Shown in pieces: positions 1-10,395 of a stretch of 64,000 bases of DNA (within the stretch, counting starts at the first letter, position 1; each line of letters begins with the position of its first letter). The translations under genes and the position numbers were made by a program. Source of the DNA: Clonostachys chloroleuca (taxonomy: Eukaryota > Ascomycota > Sordariomycetes > Hypocreales > Bionectriaceae); assembly GCA_037952775.1 (NCBI GenBank), contig JBANAY010000003.1:15438001-15502000 (forward strand). Reading direction: 5' to 3'. The notes under the pieces were generated by a model, which worked only from the letters and a program-made list of their open reading frames with translations, ran no database searches and was not told the DNA's origin.

Positions 1-11
1 GTTGAGGATGA

Positions 12-323
12 GAGACGTTACCTCCAGATGACGAATCCGACAACGGCGGGGATGAAGCCATCGTGCAGGAGATTGATGCAGTAATGCATCTTGGTGCTGC
101 CGGGGCCGGAAAAGGCCTGACAGATGCTGAAGAGCTCTTGATACTACAGCACCGTTATCATCAGCAGAGAGTTTCGCGGCAGTTTCACGAGTACATACCA
201 CCTGCTCATCAATCCATGAGAGCTTTGCGACAAACTTGTCGTGAAACTACCAGCCAGCATGTTAGCCATCACCATTGTCGGCCAGATAATGTCTCATCGG
301 CCACCCGCATGAAACCTAATTGA
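12..323 (+). pseudogene. possible exon or gene fragment at left edge
   Basis: A reading frame runs from about base 12 to a stop at 321-323 and would encode roughly 100 residues beginning with an acidic stretch (DDESDNGGDE) followed by a Leu/Gln/His-rich helix. No start codon with good context is seen inside the window and the frame has stops just upstream, so if it is coding it is an internal or last exon of a gene that begins outside. I do not recognise a family. It could equally be non-coding. Confidence 0.2.
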
Positions 324-825
324 TCCTTCCAACCCGGCATCCACGGAAGAGGTGAAGATGGATCGGCTACGGGGATTACGGTTTTGGAGATTCTGGGCAG
401 TCGAGGGGGCCATGAACTCACAATCTTGAAGTGGGCCGGTGGGCCTCCAAAGGACGTGAATCCCAGATACCAATTCTCCCGAATAATGTTCTGGAGGCCT
501 TTTGCGAGACCGCTGGGTCGGAATCGCGACCATGGTGTCTTGATGGTCATTGTCGCGTGATGTCGAGGAGCCTCCAGTACAGTCACTAAGTCGTTACCCT
601 AAGCCCACTGCGATGAATATCCTTAAATCAATTGACCCTGCTCTCGTTATTCCACAGACAATCAATGCGCTGCTTGAAGCACCCTGTAGGTACGGAAGAA
701 GTGAAGACACAAGGTTTGTTCTCACAAAAGAGGCGAAGAGGATATATGTACCTGGCTCTGGCTGATCGACCCGGTTTCATTAAACAGCCCCCTAGAAAAG
801 CTCTTGCCATCTGCAACGCCAGCGA

Positions 826-993
826 ATGAAGGAGAAGTTTCCCCCACGTGCTGAAGTGCTAGATCCCTGCTATCACAAGCTTTTCCACGGTGAGCCGGAT
901 GTAGTTAAGTGCCATTGTGCAAACAGCCGGCGTGCACGCCAAAAGGCAAAGGCTGACGTAGAAAATATAAAGTGTACCGCTAAAAAAAATTGA
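826..993 (+). CDS. short ORF, 55 aa, unknown
   Basis: A 55-codon frame opening with MKEKFPPRAEVLDP and ending in a basic tail. It contains a CHC cluster followed by RRARQK, which gives it a small zinc-binding or nucleic-acid-binding look, but no family is recognised. Its size and lack of neighbours make it more likely a relic exon of a mobile element than a free-standing gene. The surrounding bases 324-1120 show nothing else I can support. Confidence 0.15.
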   Translation: MKEKFPPRAEVLDPCYHKLFHGEPDVVKCHCANSRRARQKAKADVENIKCTAKKN

Positions 994-1123
994 GCTCGCC
1001 CGCAATGCTCGCAAGAAGACTGAGGGTAGTTATTATTATTTATATAGTACTAAATGTACCAAGTCCAAGTAAAGGAGAGATACTCGACTTTGAGACTGAA
1101 GATTTTGTTTAGTCATCGTCACA

Positions 1124-1296
1124 GGTTGTGGCGAGTGAGTATGGCGCAAACTGTGGCGCAAACCGTGGCGCAAACCGTGGCGCAGACGATTGAACGAAGG
1201 AGGGCGCGGAAGAAAGAACCTTTTCGTTCCTCAAAGGCACAGGAGACCGGTCCCCCTTTAGGGACCGCCAACGCCTTTTCGGAACGAGTTAAGAGC
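1124..1296 (+). repeat. dispersed hairpin repeat, copy A
   Basis: First of six related copies in the window. It starts with a run of 12-bp units of the type GTGGCGCAAACC and continues into a GGAAG..CCTTTTCGTTCC block. The core at 1225-1286 can fold: CGTTCCTCAAAGGC pairs with GCCTTTTCGGAACG, and an inner GGTCCC pairs with GGGACC around a CCTTTA loop. No coding capacity is evident. It could be a MITE, a SINE-like element or the end of a larger transposon. Confidence 0.7.
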
Positions 1297-2226
1297 CAAG
1301 TCGCCATTGTGTGGTGTGATGTTGGGAGAATTAGATTCGTTTATCATCGAATCATTTCCGTCTGGAGAGGTTGGGTCGACGGCACTCCTCGCAAGCAGCA
1401 GCTTCACTACTGCAGACCCGTTCCCTGCGCCGCATAACAGCGGCATCCAGCCATATTGACCCATAAGAGTCCTTGAAGTCTGGGTCGATAGCCCCCTTTC
1501 GAGAAGTAGCCGCATTACTACTTTCTTTCTGTTCGCCACGGCCCGTGACAATGGTGTCCAACCATATTTATCCCTGGAATTTGGGTCAACGGCGTCCTCC
1601 GCGAGTAGCAGTTTCACAACTTTCCTGTGGCCATTCTCTGCCGCAATTGACAACGGCGTCTGACCGTACTTGTCCTTAGAGTCCGGTGCCACGCCAGCCG
1701 TTGCAAGTATTAACTCCGCCACGGTACTATGTCCCTTCCGTGCCGCATGAAATAGAGGTGTTCGCCGGAAGTTATCCATAGAGTCGGGGTTAACATCCTC
1801 TCTAGCTAATAACAGCTTCACAATTCCTTCATGGCCGTTCGTTGCGGCTCGTGATAGTGGCGTGTGACGATTGTAGAGCCTTCCGTTGGAGTCTGCGTCA
1901 AGATTATCCTTTGCAAGTAATAACTCCACCAGTGAACTATGCCCGTTTTCCGCAGCTAGTAATAATGGAGTCCAACCATCGGCAGTCATACATTGGATAT
2001 CAGCCCCTTTCTCTAACGACATTCGAGCTGCGGCCACTTCCCCGTATTCTGAGCCCCATAAAAGTGCCGATCCTCCTGACTGCTTAACATTATGAAAATA
2101 GAGATAAGTACATAGCAAATGGTGAAGGCGATGATTCGATCGAGCTAAGCTATTAATATCTCTCTCTAATTCCATATTCTCTGCTATATAGAGAAGTAAT
2201 TCGTTTGGCAGACTAACAAACGACAT
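1258..2226 (-). CDS. F-box-like / ankyrin-repeat protein
   Basis: Encodes 322 aa from the ATG at 2226 (MSFVSLPNE). An in-frame ATG 63 bp upstream exists, but the F-box-like segment begins at the chosen start. Residues about 3-45 (LPNELLLYIAENM..LARSNHRLHHLL) resemble the F-box-like fold often found before ankyrin arrays in fungi. About seven ankyrin repeats follow, several with the TPL..AA..GH core. Family knowledge suggests a substrate adaptor for an SCF-type ubiquitin ligase or a protein-binding scaffold; this is inferred. The last dozen residues (LNSFRKGVGGP) and the stop lie inside the dispersed repeat copy A read on the opposite strand, so the original C-terminus was probably lost or replaced. 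No intron is needed. Confidence 0.65.
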   Translation of the reverse strand: MSFVSLPNELLLYIAENMELERDINSLARSNHRLHHLLCTYLYFHNVKQSGGSALLWGSEYGEVAAARMSLEKGADIQCMTADGWTPLLLAAENGHSSLVELLLAKDNLDADSNGRLYNRHTPLSRAATNGHEGIVKLLLAREDVNPDSMDNFRRTPLFHAARKGHSTVAELILATAGVAPDSKDKYGQTPLSIAAENGHRKVVKLLLAEDAVDPNSRDKYGWTPLSRAVANRKKVVMRLLLERGLSTQTSRTLMGQYGWMPLLCGAGNGSAVVKLLLARSAVDPTSPDGNDSMINESNSPNITPHNGDLALNSFRKGVGGP

Positions 2227-2914
2227 ATCTCTCTCAAAAACTGTAGGAAGATTATACAGAAGGCGGGGATGTCTGAGGGAAGGGCTCACCTTTAACTTAT
2301 CGTGAGCTGTCGGCTCCGAGCCCCCTATTGGAGCACTCGTGGCGGACTATGACATCAGTTTCACATGTCGGCAAGCTCCCGATGAATTATGACGTGAGTT
2401 GAATGACCCCTCCACAATCGATAAGCGCTCACTGAGGATGTGGGGGGAGTGGGTGACCATGGACAAGTATCGTCCTTAATCTCCCCAAGGGAAACTACAT
2501 ATATTTGCTTTTGTTTATATTAAACCGTTGGCGTTTACCGGCCCACCTCAGTACAGCATCATATATCCTACAATAGAATCCCAAACAAAAAGACATTCCG
2601 AGGCGGGTGAGTATATATCTTTATTCTCCGATAAAGCGCTAAATACCTAACGCTTCACGAGGCCAGACGCCTAATAACAGGGCAGAGCGTCTCCAAGAAA
2701 TTTATAGAAGGGCATTACATCGAGATCTCCTTGACCATCAGTTGGCACTTAGTCCAATTGCTCGATCATGACGGATATATTACGTATTAACGAGTATGGC
2801 TTCTCCATCCCGCTGGCCACCTGACCATTTGGGGCCTACTATGTAGCGTTAAATAGCAGAAATATCTCATTCTTGATTCTCTGAATTCAATGCCTCCCTT
2901 AGGTAAGAACAATC
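2227..2914. other. intergenic, no gene seen
   Basis: Between two divergently transcribed genes. AT-rich in part (2500-2560). It would hold both promoters; I see no distinct repeat, RNA gene or reading frame worth reporting. Confidence 0.4.
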
Positions 2915-3694
2915 ATGTTGCGCCACTTGCTTATTGCGCTCACTCTATTTGCGCTCTGCCCGTTGGGCAAATTCATTAAACTCAGCCTGCAATGGGCTAT
3001 ATGCGATACAGATCCCCAGACTGTACTTCAGAAGCTCGGCGAAAACAGTACTCGAGAGCCTTATAAAAAGACTCCTATTACTTACTATGATACCAATCCT
3101 CCATCCTATATCTGGGATGGGCTCATGTTCCGCACAAAAACCAGACGCGGAGAGGAGCTTTCAGCCGTTAAGGCTCATTTTGACCCTTCAGCATCAGACG
3201 CCCCAGAGCGATTCCTCTGGAACCAGGAGGCGGATGGTAGTACAATAATAACCGACGCGCCCGAGAGATTCCGCTGCGTCTGGGATCGGTACGGCAATAA
3301 TGTGTCCTTTGCCTGCCAGATGCAGTCTCTTCTGGCCGGGAGAAAGGAGCTCTGGACTGACGAGCAAGTTCGTTTTGCTGAACGTTGCCAGAGTGTCACT
3401 TGGGGGGATCTTGTCGGTTTTGGGCCGAACCCGAATCCAAAGTGGCGTCTGAACGTCACCGGCCACAGGGCTGTGATGGACGACGTACAGGCGGGACTCT
3501 TCCACCTAATGGAGCTAGAAGTGAAGGTTTTCAAGCACGATGGCGAAGCGGTTTACGAAAATATCAGTACATACTTGGGAGAGCGTGGCATCGTGTTGTG
3601 TCATAAGCAGGAGCCAAAAACCGTAAGACTGTTTCACGCTATGGGCTATGATAGGAGTCACCGTCTGGTGCAACAGTTTGGACTCGAGACCTAA
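2915..3694 (+). CDS. hypothetical protein, N-terminal hydrophobic segment, CYTH-like candidate
   Basis: Single-exon ORF of 259 aa. Residues 4-20 (HLLIALTLFALCPLG) are hydrophobic and could be a signal peptide or anchor. The body contains ITYYDTNPP, GLMFRTKTRRGEE and LSAVKAHF, followed by a Trp-rich WGDLVGFGPNPNPKW segment and the C-terminal HLMELEVKV. Spacing of charged strands and the DTN/FRTK pattern recall fungal CYTH-like (triphosphate tunnel) proteins, but the full ExExK signature is not obvious. Assignment is tentative; it may simply be a conserved fungal hypothetical. Start chosen at the first ATG, which gives the hydrophobic leader. Confidence 0.55.
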   Translation: MLRHLLIALTLFALCPLGKFIKLSLQWAICDTDPQTVLQKLGENSTREPYKKTPITYYDTNPPSYIWDGLMFRTKTRRGEELSAVKAHFDPSASDAPERFLWNQEADGSTIITDAPERFRCVWDRYGNNVSFACQMQSLLAGRKELWTDEQVRFAERCQSVTWGDLVGFGPNPNPKWRLNVTGHRAVMDDVQAGLFHLMELEVKVFKHDGEAVYENISTYLGERGIVLCHKQEPKTVRLFHAMGYDRSHRLVQQFGLET

Positions 3695-5533
3695 AACTTG
3701 GTCCTCAGTGTCCACGATAGAGTTCGCTGGAAAATACAAAACTTAGCAAAGGTTAAATATACTTACGACCGGCTTGTATTCTGTTAGAAATCGAGCGAGC
3801 AAAATACAAAACTTAGGTCAGGTTAAATGTTGAGTTATGCAGATTCAAGACTTCGGCTCCGGGATTTTGGCCCTCCAAGTCTAAGCTGTGGCTATTGAGA
3901 TGTGGCTTGAAGTGGCGCATTTTGTGGCGGAGGTGGTGGTGTCCCAGGTGTTGCTTTCGGGGGGGAAGGAAGAGCCTTTCGTTCCTCAAGGTACAGGAGA
4001 CCGGCCCCCTGCGGGACCCGCCAATGCCCTTCGGAACGAATCTTTTAAGCAGCTAACAGCGAAGTGGCGGAAAGGGTTCGTTGAATTCAGCAAAGCCTGC
4101 CAAGAAAAGCTCTGGCCGGTAGAAGCTCGGCTAAACTGCCTTTTGCTCCAGATCTTAGGCAGCAACGAACTGACTGTCATGTTGTGCCCAATGCAAGTCC
4201 AGATCGCAGGCGACGGCTATCGGAGCAATGCCTTCTGAAGTAGCAACATATTGCAAACGAGATGAATACCACTTGCGAGCTTGAATATGGTAGCGGTACT
4301 GTAAAATCCTAGCTGCAGAATCCACTACTGAGCGGTATTTGAAGTATAGCTAGCTCTATAAATGATATACTTAGTTCAGTATAGCGTTAGGAGCAGTAGC
4401 AAGGAGAAAGTCATATTACCCGTTAATAAAATATGTGCTCCTGTATGATTAGTTTTGTGTAGACACATTTCAGAAAGGGAGTGGGGCTTGGCCTCGCCCA
4501 TGAGCCTGGGAGAGCGATCCTCGCCTCTTGCATTGCCACTCTCACCTTGGCCTATAGTATCACGCCTGGATAGGCAAGCGTCAGCGGAAGCATACGATAG
4601 CCGCCAACTGAATACATAGGCGTTATGCCGATCACAGCATTTATATAAAATGTCCAGCAAGGTAGATTTTTTTTTTAGAGGATGGAATTTGTCCTATGCA
4701 CTCGGCTCGGTCTTAAACTTTAACCAACTGGACCTGCTCGCTACCCTTAGATCTTGAAGATAGCTGCTGACTGACACGGACCAGTTCGCCGAGAACGCGA
4801 CCGCGACTGCCAGTACAAGTCCCCCCTGTGTCTACCCTTGATTATCGCGCAGCCTGGTGTGTTGAACTGTCTCCTGATGCGGGAGAGTAAACAGGCAGTC
4901 TTGCACAGTGTGAGCCATCGGTTCTAAATTGAGAGGTCCCTGATCCTGCGCTGCTGCAGTCCGTCTCGAGGATTCCCGTCATCGGCCTCGGAGCTCTCTC
5001 TTAACTATTGATGGAGAGTCTAGTTAGGCCGTAGCTATAGACTAGGTCGGCGTCGGACATGGTTCACAAGGGTTAATGACGAAACATCTCGAGTTCGGGA
5101 TAATCACGTTCTGCAAATGAATAGTCTCTTGGAATGGACACTTGTCATTTCGGGACGCAATCTCATACAAAGTTTTGGCATTAGAGCGGGCAGCATTGGC
5201 CTCAAATACCTGGCGGTGGGCATTGCGGGCTGCCAAAGGTGGACAAGGTCCGGAAACACAAGGATGGCGCAGTGTTTCCACTAAAAGATATGATCTAAAG
5301 AAGGACATTGAGATCTTGGTAAAGTCTTTTTCCTCCGAGAGCATCCAAGAGTGGTCGAAGCGCAAATCCACTCTTTTCTAAAAAGCCTCTGCACCTAAGC
5401 GTTGTTCACTTGAATATGGGTGACATTCTGCAACAAACCATGTTCGAAATCAAATTAGATCTAAGAATCTGACGTGTATGAAAGGAACTCAAGTTGAGAT
5501 TCGATGGATGATGTACTCGATATGAGGCCGAGC
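3695..5533. other. intergenic region with repeat copy B
   Basis: Apart from the dispersed repeat at 3885-4049 nothing is clear. Two short direct copies of a motif beginning AAAATACAAAACTTAG occur about 68 bp apart near 3731 and 3800. Between 5040 and 5380 both strands have weak open frames (109 aa minus, 79 aa plus) that I cannot connect to any family. Confidence 0.35.
3885..4049 (+). repeat. dispersed hairpin repeat, copy B
   Basis: Begins CTGTGGCTATTGAGATGTGG, carries the GTGGCGG and GGAAGGAAGAGCCTTTCGTTCC blocks, and ends at CTTCGGAACGA. The hairpin core is kept although the arms have drifted (GGCCCC..GGGACC). Same orientation as the other copies. Confidence 0.7.
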
Positions 5534-6928
5534 TCAACACTCTGCAATCGGTGTTGACACTGATCCTGCACTGCTCTTAATTATCTCCGCAGCCAATCTC
5601 GACTGCTCTGTGTTGATTTCTAGCCATGATCGATCATGCTTGGTTAAATGTTTCTCCAACGTCCTCCATTTTTCATCCGTCTCTCCGTTCAGCCTGGCCA
5701 ACCACACCTCCCGGCGAGGCGAGGGTGCCAAGATGCCGTCCATCCACACGGTGACCTTTTCACTCTTAAGGAGCTGGATCGCCCCAAGCATGGCGGTACG
5801 GCCACCGAATCTATAACCACGCACCTCCATACTAACTCCCTCGCGTCGCATCCACGAGCACGCGAGCCGGTCCTCGCTGTAGCATAAGCTGTTGGTGGCC
5901 CACGTAGCCGTGATAAGCGCGAGGAGCGCGACACCATCCCACCCCTTCTGGGCGGCCACGAAGGTCATGGCGATCAGTTGGAGAGCCCCAAGCGCGCGGA
6001 GGAAGAGCGGGAGCGCGGCGCCCAGCGGGGACGTGATGGAATGGATCATGGGCTTGTTGAGCAGCGTGTCGACCACGGCGCGGGACCCGCGGTAGAGGTA
6101 CCAGGTCGACGCGTTTTCGTGGATGCCCACGAGCATGCATGCCGGGATTTCTTCGTTACTCGTGAGGTAACCTCCGGGGCGGGCAACGCGCACGAGGCGC
6201 CGGGACAAGCGGAAGAAGAATGTGACAACCAAACATGCGGTGGTACCGTAGAGGCCGTAGAGGATCGTCAGTGAAATGAGGCCCAAGATGCTAAGAAGGA
6301 TAAGGCTCTCCAATGCCATTGACAGGGAGATTGATGTAAATGGGATGGCGCGGGGGATGGGAGCGTTCTGGGGTGGGTTTAGGCAATCCAGAATGTAAAG
6401 CGTCTGGTACCGTCGGCGTTGAGTCTTTGGAGTCCCATTCTTCTCCTTCGTAGTGACTCGCTGTTCCTTCGACTGTGTCCCACCGTTGTCTTGGACGTCG
6501 ATACCAAGAGCCTTCTCGCCGATCGGCACCACCGGGACGCCGCGCACCGCCTGCTTGGTAAGGATGTCACTGGCCGATCCGTTGGCGCAAGGAAACACGC
6601 TGCCCCAGTTTGTGTCCCAGACGGTCCGGCGGTCCTCGGAAATGGAACACGCTCGGTCGATGAAGTCGGCACTCCCGGACATGAAGTCAGAAATCGCGGC
6701 AAGCACGCCGAGTGGAGGGAAGAAACCAGTTCCTATACGGCTTGCCAGAGCCGTACGGCCGACTAGCTGGTAGGAGAAGTGACCACTGGCTAGGTATATG
6801 ACGAGTGGGAGTAGGGCGACCCATTCGAAGATGAGAGCTAGCGTGGACGACGATACTGGGAGGAACGATGGGATATTGTCTTCGGTGCCGTAACTGGCAG
6901 GGCTGTCCTCGTTCATAGGGGTTGACAT
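5534..6928 (-). CDS. multi-pass membrane protein, unknown function
   Basis: Encodes 464 aa from the ATG at 6928 (MSTPMNEDS). Hydrophobic segments are visible near residues 32-52 (LALIFEWVALLPLVIYLA), in the paired block LILLSILGLISLTILYGLYG, in PLFLRALGALQLIAMTF and in VALLALITATWATN, giving about five or six passes. A basic, hydrophilic loop (KEQRVTTKEKNGTPKTQRRR) lies between the first and second membrane blocks. No catalytic motif is recognised. It is divergently transcribed from the HET-domain gene that starts at 7711, with about 780 bp between the two starts, which suggests a shared promoter region and perhaps a functional pair. Open without introns. Confidence 0.65.
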   Translation of the reverse strand: MSTPMNEDSPASYGTEDNIPSFLPVSSSTLALIFEWVALLPLVIYLASGHFSYQLVGRTALASRIGTGFFPPLGVLAAISDFMSGSADFIDRACSISEDRRTVWDTNWGSVFPCANGSASDILTKQAVRGVPVVPIGEKALGIDVQDNGGTQSKEQRVTTKEKNGTPKTQRRRYQTLYILDCLNPPQNAPIPRAIPFTSISLSMALESLILLSILGLISLTILYGLYGTTACLVVTFFFRLSRRLVRVARPGGYLTSNEEIPACMLVGIHENASTWYLYRGSRAVVDTLLNKPMIHSITSPLGAALPLFLRALGALQLIAMTFVAAQKGWDGVALLALITATWATNSLCYSEDRLACSWMRREGVSMEVRGYRFGGRTAMLGAIQLLKSEKVTVWMDGILAPSPRREVWLARLNGETDEKWRTLEKHLTKHDRSWLEINTEQSRLAAEIIKSSAGSVSTPIAEC

Positions 6929-7710
6929 GATGCTATTTATTCGAAATCGGTCCGTCTCAGTTAAGAACAAAAGTAAACTGCGCTGAGAAGAGAAAACGTT
7001 GTGTTAGACTGACTTTGCACTGATCTGAGTGAATACCTTACGTGAGGTGCGAGTCCTTACAAAGCCACTTTCTGCCAGCTCTTACGCCATCGCACTGAGA
7101 ACCCGTATCATTCGGTGCGCAATATATGCATGGCTGACGTGATGGCGGGGTTTTCTGAAGCGCCCTCGGGTAGGCTCACCGGCAGAAGGTGAAAGTTGTT
7201 GCTACGCCCGAGCCTAGAGATTGTAGCATTGCATATGCAAGCTGAGTGTGGTTTTGCAACCCACTGGTCACATTCGGACGGAGTTAGGATGCCGTATCCG
7301 AGGACCCCGCCTCAAGCAGCATAAGGAGCATATGTATTCTCTCATTTCGACGAATCGGTGCCAGCGGAGGGACTTCCTCTGCAGCTTACCGCATCTCACT
7401 GCGTCTAAGCGATGCCAGTAGTTTGCAAACCCCGCATTCAGCTTGGAGGCGCTGAGCTTACAATATGAGATATGACAATCGTTATGATGGTAATTGGACG
7501 AGAGAATCTCTACGTGGCCCTCGACAAGTGGTAGAGTGTAAGTATGCCGAATCTCCATGAAAAATACTAGCACATACTTAAAGAGGGCAGTGAACTCGGT
7601 ATTCATCGCCCCAGGGAACGCTCCGCACATTGCCACCTCAATAGTGTTAGTTGACCACGCCTTAATACCCATTTGGGGCTGCGACGAAAGCCCAACACAG
7701 ATTCTAATCC
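6929..7710. promoter_or_regulatory. divergent intergenic region between membrane gene and HET gene
   Basis: Holds both 5' regions of the head-to-head pair. A 134-codon open frame on the minus strand (7268-7672) lies across it but has no family resemblance and is treated as chance. No specific operator could be identified. Confidence 0.3.
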
Positions 7711-9744
7711 ATGTCTTCCATCCCGCAACGGCAGGGTGCTAGTTGGACAAGATGGGCATCGCCGAACGGCTTCCTGACGGGGGTCGCGAGCTGCTTATGC
7801 ATACCTCTCTCAAGGAGGAAGTCGAAACTATACGATCCATTGCCATCTAACACTATCATCGATGGGATCCCACAGGGATCAACGTATAACAATTCGGACA
7901 ACCTCGATAGAGACACTGTAAAAGTAAGAATCACTGTAAGAGCGAACCCCGACGCGAAAAATGGGGAGGTAGAGGCAGAGGCCACTCCCCTCCTAGTTAC
8001 CGTGCTGGACTCGGCAGCCCCCGAACCCACAGAGACTTCAAAGCTGGCCGGCGCGGCCGGACGTCAAACATCTGTCTCGGCAATCAGGAACAGCCAGGGT
8101 ATCATTCACCTCCAACTACCGAAAGACAATGGGCCAAAAAAGAAACTCCGGTTGATTCTTAGGATTGTTGCTCCCGAGACCAGACAAGAAAGGGAGGGTA
8201 CGGCTGACGTAGATATCGGCCAGCGTATCGAATATCCTGATGACATTACTGGTCCCCATGACATGGTGGGCGATAGGTGTGACACTGGCCACGAGATTGA
8301 GTCGAGAATCGTGGAAGAAATCGAGGAGAATGAGGATGCAGAGGGCTCGGTCGAAGTCGAACCGCCCGAGAACCAGAGCATGCACGCGCCGACCTGCGAT
8401 CCCAATAACAATAGCTGCCACCGCATCAAATGGAACAAGGAATCTTATCTCCATTGCAAAGCTCCGCCGGCGGTGAAAATCACAGACCATGAAGTACTGC
8501 CCGCGCAATTGCAATATGTCCCGGCAAGCCGCAGGACCATGGCCATCTCCCATGTGTGGAGCCACGGCCAAGGCGGTCGCCCGCATCTGGGAATCAACTC
8601 GTGTCTCTACCAGTGGTACCGGGCCATCGCGAAAAAGCAGTGGGACGCCCAGCGCAGCGTTGCACGCTGCGACTCCTTCTGGATCGACGCCGCTTGTATC
8701 CCGGACGAGTACGGCTTGCGGAGAGAGGCCATCGCCAATATCAACAATGTCTTTCGTAACGCGGCAGTGGTCTTGGTGATTGACAGAGGCATCATGGAAT
8801 GCGTTGCATCAAACAGTGAAGAGGACATGGTGCTGGTGCACGATGCGTGGCAAAACAGCGAGTGGAACAAAAGGGCGTGGACCCTGCTGGAGGGCATCCG
8901 CGGCACCGAGCAGCTGCACCTGCTCTGCGCCAAGGACCGGGTCATCTCGGTGAAAGACATGGGCCAGCGGATGAGGCGTCTAGAAAAGGTAAAGCTCATG
9001 GGTCGAGCGGAATCCGAACTCCTCGGCCTCTTTGAGAAGGCCCCGGCTGGTTACAGCTTTCCCTTCGAGAGCGGCGGAACCCTCCTCGCGAAACGAGCGG
9101 CTTCGAGACCAGGCGATATTGCCGTAATATGGAGCCTGCTTTGCCCCAAAGCATGCAGAAAAGAAATCTGCTACGATATGGCCGAACTACTCAGCAGAGT
9201 CGCTCAGGGTCCTGGCATTCGCACCTGCTTCCTCATGGCAACCATGCCACGCCTCGAGATGCCCGGGTTTCGCTGGGGTCCGACAGGCGCCAAAACCAGC
9301 CGGTTCAACTACAGATTTTCTAGCAAACAGTCGGACCACAGTGAACTCGCGAAATGCCGTGGCGACTCCCTAGGCTTGACTGCTGGATGGTTGGTCTGGG
9401 AATTGCAGTCCCAGTCAGACTGGCCTGCGTACCTCACATTGTCGGCCCTGGACTATGTTGAGCCGCTAGACTTGTCAAGCTGCTTGCGGAGCGGCCAGAG
9501 AGTTGCTCTCTTGCAGGCTGCGACCGGGCGAGGCCGGCTCTGTCATAACAGCCTCAGCTACATTACCTCTCATCGCCTGGTCGCAGTATGCTTTTGGAGT
9601 CGGGACCAGGCGAAGAATCAATATGAGTGGAAAGGTCTTTTTTATATTCATAAAGTAACTTCCGGAGTCGGGAGCGATTGGTACATAAGTGACCCGGGAG
9701 ACCTATCAGCCCACTTCACCTGGAAAGAGGTCACTCTGGTATGA
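7711..9744 (+). CDS. HET-domain protein (N-terminal extension type)
   Basis: Single-exon ORF of 677 aa. The HET (heterokaryon incompatibility) domain is recognisable from about residue 275: MAISHVWSHGQGG, then FWIDAACIP with a following REAIANINNVF, then VLVIDRGIM and SEWNKRAWTLLEGIRG. These are the conserved blocks of the family in the divergent form with an IDAACIP motif in place of VDAICINQ. Before it lies a 270-residue extension rich in Glu and Asp. HET proteins act as downstream or self-contained triggers of cell death after non-self fusion; the role here is inferred from the family. The C-terminal 250 residues have no identified domain. The divergent neighbour is a membrane protein. Confidence 0.8.
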   Translation: MSSIPQRQGASWTRWASPNGFLTGVASCLCIPLSRRKSKLYDPLPSNTIIDGIPQGSTYNNSDNLDRDTVKVRITVRANPDAKNGEVEAEATPLLVTVLDSAAPEPTETSKLAGAAGRQTSVSAIRNSQGIIHLQLPKDNGPKKKLRLILRIVAPETRQEREGTADVDIGQRIEYPDDITGPHDMVGDRCDTGHEIESRIVEEIEENEDAEGSVEVEPPENQSMHAPTCDPNNNSCHRIKWNKESYLHCKAPPAVKITDHEVLPAQLQYVPASRRTMAISHVWSHGQGGRPHLGINSCLYQWYRAIAKKQWDAQRSVARCDSFWIDAACIPDEYGLRREAIANINNVFRNAAVVLVIDRGIMECVASNSEEDMVLVHDAWQNSEWNKRAWTLLEGIRGTEQLHLLCAKDRVISVKDMGQRMRRLEKVKLMGRAESELLGLFEKAPAGYSFPFESGGTLLAKRAASRPGDIAVIWSLLCPKACRKEICYDMAELLSRVAQGPGIRTCFLMATMPRLEMPGFRWGPTGAKTSRFNYRFSSKQSDHSELAKCRGDSLGLTAGWLVWELQSQSDWPAYLTLSALDYVEPLDLSSCLRSGQRVALLQAATGRGRLCHNSLSYITSHRLVAVCFWSRDQAKNQYEWKGLFYIHKVTSGVGSDWYISDPGDLSAHFTWKEVTLV

Positions 9745-10395
9745 AGTTGATCAGCGAGTCACGAGTCCACGGGGTTTGTAACCCCTGGAAATCATGTGTG
9801 CTTGGAGACGCCTCGCAAAGGGACGCGGTGGACTATTCAGATTTCTACCTCCAGTGGACAGTATTTATCAGTCTTGACCCGTTCTCATTGACGGCATAAA
9901 TCGAACAAGCCAACGGTTGTTTACTTGCCTGGTCCCTGATGAGCTCCAGGCTGCCGGCTTTAATGTGGCTGTAGGTCCTTGGAATTTGAACGCTTCTCAG
10001 CTATGTGAGATCCGCTAAGCCTATTCTAGAAGTGTTGAATACTCGGTTCTGGACCCGCTCAATTAAGCTGTGTCGCGACCGACTTGCCGCCCACCAAACG
10101 TAGTAGTATGAACTGGACCCGACTAGCTGGATTAGAGAGACGAACAGAAGGAGAAGCCTTCCGTTTTTGTCGATCCTTTAAACAGAGCCAGGGTTGGAAA
10201 ATCCGATAGGTGGGTGGCTTGATTGCTGTGGCGCATCGGCTGTGGCTTAAGGTGGCACAGGTTCTGTGGCGCAGGTGGCGGTGTCCCAGGTGTTGCTTTT
10301 TTCGAGGGGGCGGAAGGAAGAGCCTTTCGGAACGAAAGGCAAAGGCACTACGTTCCTTCAGGCATAAGCCAGTCCACTTGGCTTATGAAGACTAG
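9745..10395. other. intergenic, carries repeat copy C
   Basis: No gene seen. The dispersed repeat (10221-10369) occupies its right end and stops close to where the DUF3435-like fragment begins. Confidence 0.4.
10221..10369 (+). repeat. dispersed hairpin repeat, copy C
   Basis: Contains CTGTGGCTTAAGGTGGC, GGTGGCGGTGTCCCAGGTGTT and GGAAGGAAGAGCCTTTCGGAACG. The second half of the hairpin is shortened, with CCTTTCGGAACGAAAGG forming a small palindrome of its own. Confidence 0.65.

Noticed and set aside
7268..7672. 134-codon minus-strand frame in the divergent promoter region
   Set aside because: No recognisable domain, irregular composition, and it occupies the common 5' region of two convincing genes.
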